DNA of 64,000 nt from Bacillota bacterium (GTDB lineage: Bacteria; Bacillota; Clostridia; Ch29): positions 62,001 to 126,000 of the forward strand of contig JABVCK010000029.1 in NCBI GenBank assembly GCA_013540605.1, read 5' to 3'. This document shows positions 1 through 7,932 of the stretch, in pieces; within the stretch, counting starts at the first letter, position 1, and the number at the start of each line of letters is the position of its first letter. The position numbers were made by a program, and so were the translations under genes. The notes beneath the pieces are model-generated. The model was not told the DNA's origin. It ran no database searches and saw nothing but the letters and a program-made list of their open reading frames with translations.

Positions 1-7
1 GATTTGA

Positions 8-259
8 ATCAAAGCAGGAATAAAGAAAGTAGCCATACCTGCAAAGGGAAAGAAATCCAAAGCCCGGGCGGAACTGGAAAAAAGCCGATGGTTTAAAAGA
101 CTGGTGCACTGGAGAGCAGGGTCAGAAGCAAAAATCAGTCTTCTCAAACGCAAATACGGGCTTGACCGTAGTCTTTTCCGTGGGTACAGTGGAACAAGCA
201 CATGGGTAGGTTGGGGTATTTTGACCCATAACCTGTTTAATGCAGTAAAATATGCGTAA
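8..259 (+). mobile_element. C-terminal remnant of an IS transposase (ISNCY/IS1182-like)
   Basis: The frame reads about 83 codons of a transposase C-terminus, with the stretches KSRWFKRLVHWRAGSEAKIS, LKRKYGLDRSLFRGYSGT and TWVGWGILTHNL. These resemble the end of DDE transposases of the ISNCY/IS1182 type, which share a KRRYGL...GxxGTxTWVGxGxLxHNL tail. An in-frame TGA lies at bases 5-7, and upstream sequence is outside the window, so the copy is either frameshifted/degenerate or simply cut by the window edge. Seen: motif and stop. Inferred: inactive copy. The family assignment is from memory of the motif and should be treated as approximate. Confidence 0.65.
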
Positions 260-324
260 TATCGGGGATAGTGGCCACGAATAACCGATATGAAATTGTC
301 AAGGAACTAAAATTCTATATTCAA

Positions 325-361
325 CCCCTGAGGGTTTTATCAAAAAATCATTTTTCAGGGG
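325..361. repeat. Inverted repeat at the probable IS right end
   Basis: CCCCTGA at the left and TCAGGGG at the right form a 7-bp inverted repeat with a 23-base AT-rich spacer. It lies about 65 bases beyond the transposase stop, where the right terminal repeat of the insertion sequence, or a transcription stop protecting the element, would be expected. There is no T-tract, so a terminator is less likely. The exact IS boundary cannot be set without the left end. Confidence 0.4.
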
Positions 362-371
362 ATACTACTTA

Positions 372-524
372 ATGCAGGATAGCAAAGCTGCGGCTGAATA
401 TGCAGATATAAAGGTTAAGCTTGAAAAAGAGTTTAGAACAAACAGAGATATGTATAGACTGTTTAAATCAGAATTTGGTGATAAAACTGTCAACGAATTA
501 AAAGAGAAAAGTCCAGAACAATAG
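372..524 (+). pseudogene. GrpB-like (UPF0157) C-terminal fragment
   Basis: A 50-codon frame starting at ATG reads AAAEYADIKVKLEKEF followed by RTNRDMYRLFKSEFGD. The pattern EY-x2-(I/L)K-x2-L-x3-F-x3-R-x2-Y-x3-K-x-EF matches what is remembered of the C-terminal helix region of GrpB-family proteins, which are normally about 170 residues. Nothing matching the N-terminal nucleotidyltransferase-like part is present because the IS remnant lies directly upstream. The simplest reading is a gene truncated by IS insertion or a following deletion. There is no good ribosome site. An unrelated small ORF is possible. Confidence 0.4.
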
Positions 525-582
525 AGTCACCATAGTAGAGAAAAAGCGACCTATAAATATAGCCAATGACCAGACAAATATT

Positions 583-612
583 TTGGTGACGATGCTGATT
601 GGATGGTATAAT
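583..612 (+). promoter_or_regulatory. SigA-type promoter for the UPF0175 gene
   Basis: TTGGTG and TATAAT are separated by 18 bases and lie about 33 bases before the ATG of the UPF0175 gene. The -10 is a perfect match and the -35 is partial (TTGnnn). Confidence 0.5.
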
Positions 613-644
613 ATAACTATAAACTGATAAATGGAGCTGTTTTT

Positions 645-929
645 ATGACTATGGAAAAAATAAAACTGAATGAAGACTTGACAGCATTTATGAACAAGCT
701 GGCTTTTCTAGGGGACAGTTTGGAAGAAAAAGTAAATGTTTCACTTTCAATTAGCCTCTTTGCCGGCAAACAGGTATCTCTGGCAAAAGCTGCTGAGTTG
801 GCGAATAAATCCTTGACTGATTTCATGGATATATTGAAAAAGATCAACATCCCTTGGTGCGAATATACTGAAGATATGAAGAATTCGGATGACCTTGCAG
901 TAAAGCTGATATTACATGAATTTGTATAA
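645..929 (+). CDS. UPF0175 family protein (antitoxin-like)
   Basis: A 94-residue protein with the conserved core VSLAKAAELANKSLTDFMDI followed by an IPWCEYTEDM stretch, characteristic of UPF0175 (PF03683). Family members are small helical proteins, often encoded beside PIN-domain toxins and treated as putative antitoxins or DNA-binding regulators; biochemical function is poorly established. The ATG follows GGAG at 8 bases and a SigA-like promoter, and a hairpin follows the stop, so this is a self-contained single-gene unit. No PIN-like toxin is visible on either side, so it is an orphan here. Family assignment is good; function is inference. Confidence 0.7.
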   Translation: MTMEKIKLNEDLTAFMNKLAFLGDSLEEKVNVSLSISLFAGKQVSLAKAAELANKSLTDFMDILKKINIPWCEYTEDMKNSDDLAVKLILHEFV

Positions 930-932
930 AGG

Positions 933-968
933 GGTTTCAAGGCCTTGGCCTCGAAATCCTTTATGTTT
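933..968 (+). terminator. Rho-independent terminator after UPF0175 gene
   Basis: GGTTTCAAGGCC pairs with GGCCTCGAAATCC through about 12 base pairs with one mismatch/bulge, followed by a T-rich run. It begins 3 bases after the UPF0175 stop. Confidence 0.6.
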
Positions 969-1184
969 TTACTACTAATTTTGCGACTAACTACGGGGGC
1001 ATAAAATAAATATGATCCTCATGGAAACAGATTTTTTATCTTATGCAAAGTTTTGTACACTTTTGTACTATTTGATAATATATAATCAGTGATTACCCAA
1101 GGTCAAAATTTATGTGGATGTGTGACTTTGATGAATGGTAAAAGAGGTTTGTGAATAGATGAAAAGGGATTGGAGGAAAAAATA

Positions 1185-1736
1185 ATGCATCTGAATAAAG
1201 ATGATATAAGGAAATTCTATAGAATATGGTTTGGAATACTTGAATACACAAACCAGAAATATAATGTGGCTTCAAAGCTTAAATTGCTAGGAGCGACAAA
1301 ACCAATCAATCCGAATGATGTTGTGCCTGTAAGGAATGCACTATGGGAGCATGATAATATAATAGATGAATATATCAACACAAATCCAAATAATCTTGAT
1401 GAAGATGAAATTCGGATTTTATCCAGCTGGAAAACAAGAATTTCTGGAACATTTTTGATTCTTAAACACTTAAAAAACGATTCGGTGTTCATGCATGCTG
1501 AAAAGGGCGGGAAAGCATATGGAGTAATCGGTATTTCGGAGCCTATTGCTGAAATGTTCCATCCTTCACATTTGCCATTGCTTGTAGAAACTGCGTTGAT
1601 TCCGTTCAAAGACAAAATTATTTACGACAGTCTGCTGATGCCATACAACATGCATATAGGAAGCAATATGAGAAGAGATTTAAATGGAGAATATAAGGCG
1701 TTGAAAGAGAGATATGGTATTATCAGAACGTTGTGA
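1185..1736 (+). CDS. Hypothetical protein of unknown function (183 aa)
   Basis: Not recognised. The product is about 183 residues, soluble, without signal peptide or membrane segment, with an acidic helical middle (NNLDEDEIRILSSWKTRISG) and a conserved-looking C-terminus (PYNMHIGSNMRRDLNGEYKA). The start was placed at the ATG 8 bases after GGAGG rather than an upstream TTG that would sit inside the ribosome site. It lies alone between a terminator and the radical SAM gene. No function is proposed. Confidence 0.6.
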   Translation: MHLNKDDIRKFYRIWFGILEYTNQKYNVASKLKLLGATKPINPNDVVPVRNALWEHDNIIDEYINTNPNNLDEDEIRILSSWKTRISGTFLILKHLKNDSVFMHAEKGGKAYGVIGISEPIAEMFHPSHLPLLVETALIPFKDKIIYDSLLMPYNMHIGSNMRRDLNGEYKALKERYGIIRTL

Positions 1737-1784
1737 TAAACGCTGCAAGGAGTAATAGCGCGAAAAATATAGGGGAATAGAAAA

Positions 1785-2669
1785 ATGGTTCAGGAAATCC
1801 AGGCCAAAACATTGCTTTCCAGGGTAAAAAAACCGGAAGACTGGTTTGGCGTCACTTATAATATGAATATCTACCGTGGCTGCCAGCACGGGTGCATTTA
1901 CTGCGATTCCCGCAGCTTATGCTATGGGATTGAGGATTTCAGCCGGGTTCAGGTGAAGATAAATGCTCCGGACCTGCTGCGCAAAGAGCTTTCGGGAAAA
2001 CGCCGGAAAGCGGTTGTCGGCACCGGAGCCATGAGCGATCCTTATATACCGGCAGAAAAGGATTACAGGTTTACCCGCCAGGCCCTGGAGATCCTGGCCC
2101 GGATGGGATTTCCCGTTCACATCAACACGAAGAGCGACCTAATCTTACGTGATCTGGATATGCTCAAGGAGATCAACAAAACCTTTGTCTCCGTGGCCTT
2201 TACTATAACCACCTGTGACGATGCCCTGGCTGCACGCTTGGAACCTGGAGCCCCGCCTCCCTCTGCCCGCCTGGAGGCCATGGGTATCCTGACGGAAGCG
2301 GGAATCTACACGGGGGTGCTGATGATGCCGGTGCTGCCTTTTATAGAAGATAACCGTAATAATATCTCTGACATTGTCAACAAAGCCGTTAAGAGCGGAG
2401 CCTCCTTCATTATCCCCTGGCTGGGCATGTCTTTAAGGGATAGGCAGCGGGAGTATTATTATGCAAAGCTGGATGTCCTCTTCCCTGGCTTAAAGCAAAA
2501 GTATGAACAATACTACGGCGAAAAGTATAACTGCATGTCAAGGGAAGCAGGGGACTTGTACAGGCATTTTCAAGTTTTATGCCGAGATAACGGCATAGTG
2601 TCAGACATGAAGAACGTTAAGAAATATGAGCCTTTAAAGGAATCCGTACAGTTGAGTTTGTTTGATTAA
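1785..2669 (+). CDS. SPL-family radical SAM protein
   Basis: A 294-residue radical SAM enzyme. Cys33, Cys37 and Cys40 (RGCQHGCIYCDSR) form the CX3CX2C cluster that binds the [4Fe-4S] used to cleave S-adenosylmethionine. The GTGAMSDPYIPAEKDY stretch and overall size match the spore photoproduct lyase-like / Rv2578c-type radical SAM group, not true SplB, which is longer. Substrate is unknown. There is no clear operon partner; the downstream ABC genes begin about 100 bases later. GC content looks higher than in the flanking unknown gene. Cytoplasmic. Family assignment is confident; reaction is not known. Confidence 0.85.
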   Translation: MVQEIQAKTLLSRVKKPEDWFGVTYNMNIYRGCQHGCIYCDSRSLCYGIEDFSRVQVKINAPDLLRKELSGKRRKAVVGTGAMSDPYIPAEKDYRFTRQALEILARMGFPVHINTKSDLILRDLDMLKEINKTFVSVAFTITTCDDALAARLEPGAPPPSARLEAMGILTEAGIYTGVLMMPVLPFIEDNRNNISDIVNKAVKSGASFIIPWLGMSLRDRQREYYYAKLDVLFPGLKQKYEQYYGEKYNCMSREAGDLYRHFQVLCRDNGIVSDMKNVKKYEPLKESVQLSLFD

Positions 2670-2766
2670 TACTACTGCTTGATGCCAGGATGGAGTATAT
2701 AGCAGCCGGTTTAAACGACAGGCTCCTGGATGGTTATGAATGAAATCCGGAAGGACAGGTGAAGTA

Positions 2767-3462
2767 ATGCTAACAGTTAATGATTTGACCAAACAGTATG
2801 ACAAGACCTTGGCAGTCAACGGGATAAGTTTTGAGGTCAGCGACAGTGAAATCGCGGTGCTGTTAGGGCCCAATGGAGCGGGGAAAAGCACTACCATCAA
2901 GTGTATTGCGGGGATGCTTCGGTATAAAGGCAGTGTCGAAATCTGCGGGTATCCCAATAAAAGTATAAAAGCCAAGCAGGTTTTCGGTTACGTGCCTGAA
3001 ACCCCTGCACTGTATGAGATGCTGACGGTGTATGAACATTTGGTATTTATAGCCCATGCTTATGACATAAAAGATTATCAGGAGAAAGCAAGGCAGCTAT
3101 TGGAAAGGTTTGACCTGTTGGACAAGCAGGATAAGCTCGGCAAGGAACTGTCCAAGGGTATGCAGCAGAAGGTGAGTATCTGCTGTGCGCTGCTGATGGA
3201 CCCCAAAGTGGTTTTATTTGATGAGCCCATGATTGGTCTGGATCCTAAAGCCATCAAGGAACTGAAAGAAATATTTCTGGAGCTTAAGAGCAAGGGATGC
3301 AGTATTATCATCAGCACCCATCTAATCGATAGTGTTAATGATGTCTGGGACAAGGTACTGATAATGAAAGAGGGCAATATTGTAATGTCCCGGCTGCGGC
3401 AAGAAATTGAGCAGAGCGGCGAGTCACTGGAGGAGATCTTCTTCCGGGTGACAGAGCATTAA
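2767..3462 (+). CDS. ABC transporter ATP-binding protein
   Basis: A 231-residue ABC ATPase. Walker A GPNGAGKST is at residues 34-42, the signature LSKGMQQK at 128-135, and Walker B VVLFDEP at 148-154, followed by a TH switch histidine (IISTHL). It energises the membrane protein encoded 12 bases downstream; the two form an exporter-type unit. The start was set at the ATG preceded by AGGTG at 5 bases; an upstream ATG 27 bases earlier has no ribosome site. Ligand is unknown; the ATPase group covers drug, lipid and peptide exporters. Confidence 0.9.
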   Translation: MLTVNDLTKQYDKTLAVNGISFEVSDSEIAVLLGPNGAGKSTTIKCIAGMLRYKGSVEICGYPNKSIKAKQVFGYVPETPALYEMLTVYEHLVFIAHAYDIKDYQEKARQLLERFDLLDKQDKLGKELSKGMQQKVSICCALLMDPKVVLFDEPMIGLDPKAIKELKEIFLELKSKGCSIIISTHLIDSVNDVWDKVLIMKEGNIVMSRLRQEIEQSGESLEEIFFRVTEH

Positions 3463-3474
3463 GGGGTGGCAGTA

Positions 3475-5040
3475 ATGAAACCGCTAGCATATATTATAGG
3501 AATGAAGTTCAAAAACACGGTAAAAGAACTCACGGGAAAGCCTTTGGCTTTGATTTTGTACCTTTTAGTATTGCTGGGCTTCATCAGCACGATAGTCCTG
3601 TCTTTCAATATGCCTGTAAAGAGCATTAACCAGGGTTCGGTCGATACTTTTAATGCTATCGTGACAGCCGTGCTGCTCGCTACATTGTATCTGGGAGTGG
3701 ATAGAGGAATTGAGCACAGCCGCAGCTTTTTCCGGATGTCGGACGCAAACCTGGTATTTACTGCGCCTATTTCACCTAAGAAGGTGTTGATTTACGGGTT
3801 TGTCAACCATCTGTTCTCCGCTTTGGTGTTTATCTTTTTTATATCCTTTCAGATTCCCAATCTGAAAAGGAATTTTGCATTAGAGCCGTATGGATTATTA
3901 ATTATATACATAATGCTCATCATATATTTTGCTACCATCCAGCTGGGGGTAATCATATTATACTCATTTGCCTTACAATCACCCGTTGTCAGAGGCTGGG
4001 TAAAAAAGACGCTGAATGCGGCGGCAGTTCTTTTTCTGATCGGCTTTCTCAGCAAATTGTTAGAACTGAAAGATGTTTTGAAGGCTGCTGTTACCTATCT
4101 GGGCAGCGATGTTTTCAATTGTATACCTCTTGTCGGATGGTTTAGGACGGCGCTTCTGGCGGCAGTTGCGGGCATTGGCCTGTCTTTTTGGCTTAATATA
4201 TCCTATATCTTTCTTTCCTGGGCTGCAATGACGTTTGTGCTTTATAAGGCTAATACTGACTACTATGAGGATGTGCTGACCGCCACCGAAAATAAGGAGG
4301 AGCTGCTGAGGGCAAGGAAAAGGGGCAAGGGTCAAACGGGATATGAAAATAGCAAACTGCGCAAAGTCAGTCAAAGCTATCGCGGCAGTGGAGCCAGCGC
4401 CATCTTCTACCGGCAAGTTCTTGAACACCGCAAAACCGGCCTTCTATTTATAAATAAAAATACCCTTTTCATTGCCGTGATTGGTATTGCCTCCAGATAC
4501 TTCTTCCCTGGAGCCTCGATGAAAACTGTGCTGTATTTTTCTGTATACATCCTGTTTTTTTTCGCTATCCAGGGCAAATGGACTCAGGAACTGGGAAAAC
4601 CCTACATATATATAATTCCGGCAAGTTCCTTTTCAAAAGTGTTTTGTGCAACGGTATCCGATAACCTAAAAAATGCAGTGGACGGCCTCATCCTTTTTTC
4701 CATTGCCGGCTTTATGTTCAAGTCAGATCCCCTGACAGTAGTATTGAGCGCCGCGGCCTATACTACCTTTGGCGCTATCTATGTCTATGGAGATCTGCTT
4801 GCTCAGCGATTTTTGGGTTCGGCACACAGCAGGAATCTGAAAGTTTTTCTGAAGATATTGCTCATCCTTTGTGTGATATTGCCCGGCATTGCCATCTCCG
4901 TTATTATTAGTATGGTTTTCAACAGCATACCTTTCATTGATTACTACTCAATGCTTATTCTGATAGTTTATAATATGCTGGTTTCGGGGCTGATCATTTT
5001 CCTGAACCGGAGGATCTTTGATATTATTGAGATGAGTTAA
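3475..5040 (+). CDS. Putative ABC exporter membrane subunit
   Basis: A 521-residue polytopic membrane protein with about 12 hydrophobic segments in two halves, separated by a charged cytoplasmic region around residues 265-310 (ENKEELLRARKRGKGQTGYE). Length and architecture match the 'putative ABC exporter' family (PF16962 as remembered). It is translated 12 bases after the ATPase gene; GGGGTG precedes the ATG by 6 bases, so that start is preferred to a GTG 9 bases earlier. The two genes form a transporter of unknown substrate. Confidence 0.75.
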   Translation: MKPLAYIIGMKFKNTVKELTGKPLALILYLLVLLGFISTIVLSFNMPVKSINQGSVDTFNAIVTAVLLATLYLGVDRGIEHSRSFFRMSDANLVFTAPISPKKVLIYGFVNHLFSALVFIFFISFQIPNLKRNFALEPYGLLIIYIMLIIYFATIQLGVIILYSFALQSPVVRGWVKKTLNAAAVLFLIGFLSKLLELKDVLKAAVTYLGSDVFNCIPLVGWFRTALLAAVAGIGLSFWLNISYIFLSWAAMTFVLYKANTDYYEDVLTATENKEELLRARKRGKGQTGYENSKLRKVSQSYRGSGASAIFYRQVLEHRKTGLLFINKNTLFIAVIGIASRYFFPGASMKTVLYFSVYILFFFAIQGKWTQELGKPYIYIIPASSFSKVFCATVSDNLKNAVDGLILFSIAGFMFKSDPLTVVLSAAAYTTFGAIYVYGDLLAQRFLGSAHSRNLKVFLKILLILCVILPGIAISVIISMVFNSIPFIDYYSMLILIVYNMLVSGLIIFLNRRIFDIIEMS

Positions 5041-5139
5041 TCTTTGTTGTATCTCACTGTTTCAGGAAATATAGGTTATAAATATTTATGCATAGAAAAG
5101 ACTAAAGACAAGCTGATAAAAACGGAGTCCGGAGGGCCT

Positions 5140-5343
5140 ATGAGCGCCACATTTTGGACTAACAAAATATGGTATGTTCTCTTAGGTATCTTAACCATAA
5201 TTGAGCTGACTTATATAATGGTTAAGACGGAAAGACGCAGTCTGACGTTTGCCTTCTTCCTATCTATATTGGGCATAGTACTGAGATTATATTCCTCCTT
5301 TATGCGGTTTATTATATTGGTCATAGACTGGGTCTGGTCTTGA
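5140..5343 (+). CDS. Small membrane protein, possibly frameshifted
   Basis: A 67-residue reading frame with two hydrophobic segments (WYVLLGILTIIELTYIMV and LTFAFFLSILGIVLRLY), starting at the ATG that follows GGAGGG at 3 bases. After its stop, the +2 frame stays open to position 5447 and encodes another hydrophobic stretch (WFLPVPTITILWMHLSVLIL) ending with charged residues (DRLYGGPKRN). The pair looks like one about 100-residue membrane protein split by an indel near 5325-5340. No family recognised. It follows the ABC exporter by 99 bases and could be part of the same transcript. Confidence 0.45.
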   Translation: MSATFWTNKIWYVLLGILTIIELTYIMVKTERRSLTFAFFLSILGIVLRLYSSFMRFIILVIDWVWS

Positions 5344-5493
5344 TTAAGGAAGGCTGGTTTCTGCCGGTACCTACCATAACCATTCTTTGGATGCATCTAT
5401 CTGTATTAATCCTGGATAGGTTGTACGGCGGCCCCAAAAGAAATTAAAGTTACTAGAGAATTTTTTGTCCGGTTGCGAAAAAACAATAAAACT

Positions 5494-5522
5494 GGAGGAT
5501 TTTCCAGAATTAAGGCGAATAT
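5494..5522 (+). promoter_or_regulatory. Sigma-H-type promoter upstream of the chemotaxis receptor gene
   Basis: GGAGGATTT, an 11-base spacer and GGCGAATAT match the Bacillus sigma-H consensus RnAGGAwww-(11-12)-RnnGAATww at every defined position. It lies about 55 bases before the GTG start of the receptor gene. A second element of identical layout lies upstream of the LapA-like gene. This suggests transition-phase or early-sporulation expression; the assignment rests on motif match only. Confidence 0.65.
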
Positions 5523-5577
5523 TTAATATCACAGGCAAATACCGTACTGAAAAGCAGGTATAAAGGGGGAGAAAAAT

Positions 5578-7206
5578 GTGAAGATCCGCTTGTTTATTCT
5601 TGCGTTTCTAGTGTTCTTGCTGGGGGTTTTTACCCCTGCATTGGTATTGAAAGAAAGCTATTATCCGGTGATAGAGCCGAGCAGTATGGCAATAGTGCTC
5701 GCATTGGCTTTAGGGGTTTCGTTTGTTTGGGCGCATATGATTGCACGATATCAACGGAAGCATGCAGAAAAAGCGCAGCTGCTGATAGAAAATATCAACC
5801 GGTCAAGCATGACCCAGTCGGTAAAGAAGTCCAGCGACCGGGATATGGACGAAATCGTTGAAGCCCTTAATGTGATGACAAAGAATATAAGGAGACTGGT
5901 AGGGAAGGTCCTTACCGCTTCCGACAGGCTGTTTTCATACTCTGAAAACATAGCCCAGGACTGCCGCATCGTAAACAGCTCGGTGGAGGAAATATCCATG
6001 ACCATAAATGAAGTCTCCCAGGGCGCCGAAACTCAGGCGGAAAGGGCTATGGGCGCAAAGAACAGCACAGGTCGGATAGTGGAAGACTCCAGGGCTATTG
6101 CGGAAATAGCAGAGAGTACCTTTTCCGTTACCAGGGATATGAAAGACAGGGTGAAGCAGTCGGAGGAAAAGCTCCAGGAACTGCTTGCGAAACTGGACAG
6201 GTCCAATCACGATAATAAGGAACTGGCGGTGGAAATAAGCCGGTTGCAGCAGGATGCAAACGAGATAAAGAACATAATCGGAATAGTGAGGGGAATAAGC
6301 GAGCAGACCAATCTTTTAGCTTTAAATGCTGCCATAGAAGCGGCAAGAGCCGGGGAAAGCGGAAAGGGTTTTGCGGTGGTTGCCGAAGAAGTGAAAAAAC
6401 TAGCGGAAGAATCCGACAGGTCTGCATCCCGTATCAAGGAAATAATAGAGAATATATCACAGAAGATAAACCACATAACCCAGTGCATCGAAGGACAGGT
6501 CAAGGATATGGATATGAGCGTGCAGTATGCCGGTGAGTTCAGGGAACTATTCGACAGCGTAGACCGTACCTCCGGGGATACGTTAAAGTCCGCAGAGGAG
6601 ATAGTCAAGCTTTCCAGCCAGGGTATTTCCAACGCCAGCAAGGTGGATGAACTGATGGAGGAGATATCGGCGGTTACCCAGCAGACTGCTGCGGGGATGG
6701 AGGAGATAAACGCTTCGGTCCAGAAAGAGGTGGACATGGTAAGGGGTATTTATGAATCCGTTGGGAGCTTAACTGCTATGGCCAGGGAACTAAACGAGAC
6801 AATGAAGTCGGTGGAGGGGAACTACAGCTTGGACAACGCGGACGAGGAAAGGGTCAGGCTGGGACAGGAGATACTTACGAAAGCCATTAAGGAGCTGGGG
6901 TCCTTTAATCCGGAGGACAGGCAGAGGGCCGGGAGTTTTGCAGCGCAGCTGGGCAGCAAGTACAAGGACGTGTTTGAAGCGATTATTGTCCTGGATTCAG
7001 AAGGCAATGTGACGGGAGGCAGTGTGTCAACCGAAACGGACAATTTCTCTCACAGACAGTATTTCAAAGAAGCGATCCGGGGCAAAAATTATGTTACCGC
7101 ACCGTATATATCCGTTATTACCGACGAATACTGCATTACGGTGGCAGTTCCCATACAGGCCGGTGGGAAGACCATCGGTGTGGTTTTTGGGGATGTTATA
7201 CTGTAG
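5578..7206 (+). CDS. Methyl-accepting chemotaxis protein with C-terminal Cache-like domain
   Basis: A 542-residue receptor. Two N-terminal membrane segments (about 2-24 and 32-55) flank a very short loop, so there is no sizeable external sensor. A long coiled coil follows, with the conserved hairpin tip ([20 protein letters not shown]) that contacts CheA/CheW. The last 90 residues (from about 455) carry a Cache/PDC-like pattern: [30 protein letters not shown], and [20 protein letters not shown]. This sensor would therefore be cytoplasmic and C-terminal. GTG start after AGGGGGAG; no other in-frame start fits. Preceded by a sigma-H-type promoter and followed by a terminator, so monocistronic. 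Confidence 0.88.
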   Translation: MKIRLFILAFLVFLLGVFTPALVLKESYYPVIEPSSMAIVLALALGVSFVWAHMIARYQRKHAEKAQLLIENINRSSMTQSVKKSSDRDMDEIVEALNVMTKNIRRLVGKVLTASDRLFSYSENIAQDCRIVNSSVEEISMTINEVSQGAETQAERAMGAKNSTGRIVEDSRAIAEIAESTFSVTRDMKDRVKQSEEKLQELLAKLDRSNHDNKELAVEISRLQQDANEIKNIIGIVRGISEQTNLLALNAAIEAARAGESGKGFAVVAEEVKKLAEESDRSASRIKEIIENISQKINHITQCIEGQVKDMDMSVQYAGEFRELFDSVDRTSGDTLKSAEEIVKLSSQGISNASKVDELMEEISAVTQQTAAGMEEINASVQKEVDMVRGIYESVGSLTAMARELNETMKSVEGNYSLDNADEERVRLGQEILTKAIKELGSFNPEDRQRAGSFAAQLGSKYKDVFEAIIVLDSEGNVTGGSVSTETDNFSHRQYFKEAIRGKNYVTAPYISVITDEYCITVAVPIQAGGKTIGVVFGDVIL

Positions 7207-7235
7207 AACAGTATGCAGCACTGACACAAGCAGTC

Positions 7236-7268
7236 CAGGTTCCCGTTTTCAGGGAACCTGTTCTTTTG
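7236..7268 (+). terminator. Terminator after chemotaxis receptor gene
   Basis: CAGGTTCCC and GGGAACCTG form a perfect 9-bp stem with a 7-base loop, followed by TTCTTTT, starting 30 bases after the receptor stop codon. Confidence 0.75.
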
Positions 7269-7342
7269 CCTGCCTTTTCGGCGTAAATTGAAGGCCGTTT
7301 AAAGGGCACAGCCCTTTTGTTATGCTGCACAATAGTGTTGTT

Positions 7343-7723
7343 CTAATGCTTTGCCTCGAACTCGATCTCATGTCTTAAAATTTCGTTAATCCGCCTTTCT
7401 ATTTTATCAAGATCAAGGTTTGCCTCTTTTTTTATGCTCTTTCTCAGCATAGGTCCTATATGGCCCAAATCGTCAATAATATCCTGCAGGAGTTCCAATG
7501 CGGCAGTAGCCTCCAGAATTTCCCTAGGAACCTCTACCATACTGGCAAGGATAGAGTTCTCGGTGCGGGAGGCTACGACCGGATTTCCCAATTCCTCAAC
7601 ATATACCATAGTCCTTCTTCCGGGTCCTCTATCATCCTCTATGGGCTGCAGACCAATTATCTTATCCGACCGTACGTACTTCCCGTAACCTAGGGCTACC
7701 ATAACGTTTTGCCGTACTTCCAT
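7343..7723 (-). CDS. RemA/DUF370-like regulatory protein
   Basis: A 126-residue soluble protein. The N-terminal half (VMVALGYGKYVRSDKIIGL, GRRTMVYVEE and SRTENSILASMVE) resembles the DUF370/RemA fold in which a small beta protein with an arginine-rich loop binds DNA as a ring. The C-terminal half is an added helical region (about residues 70-126). RemA-type proteins control biofilm and osmoprotection genes in Bacillus; a role here is inference. The ATG is placed after AGGGTGA, six codons' worth closer than a TTG that abuts the ribosome site. Convergent with the receptor gene, monocistronic. Confidence 0.55.
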   Translation of the reverse strand: MEVRQNVMVALGYGKYVRSDKIIGLQPIEDDRGPGRRTMVYVEELGNPVVASRTENSILASMVEVPREILEATAALELLQDIIDDLGHIGPMLRKSIKKEANLDLDKIERRINEILRHEIEFEAKH

Positions 7724-7932
7724 ATTCAATCACCCTGTCCCATTTTTTTATCCATGTATTAGGATTTCCTTCATGCCTTCAAATATTCGCTTGATCGGCT
7801 GAAACGGAAGCAGCCTCTGTGGAATTGCCTGATATAATCCAGGGAGTAGGATATAAACAATAGCAATATGGGATGCCGTATAATATTATGAACAAGGAAG
7901 AAAGATATTCTGGATTAAAGGAGACAATAGCA

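Noticed and set aside
5-7. In-frame TGA before the transposase tail as a second selenocysteine codon
   Set aside because: No SECIS-like hairpin at the right distance, and transposases do not use selenocysteine; more likely a frameshift or degenerate copy.
7759-7788. Sigma-H-like promoter upstream of the LysM gene (TTAGGATTT with an AAAT core)
   Set aside because: The essential GAAT is AAAT and the first -35 base is wrong, unlike the two accepted elements.
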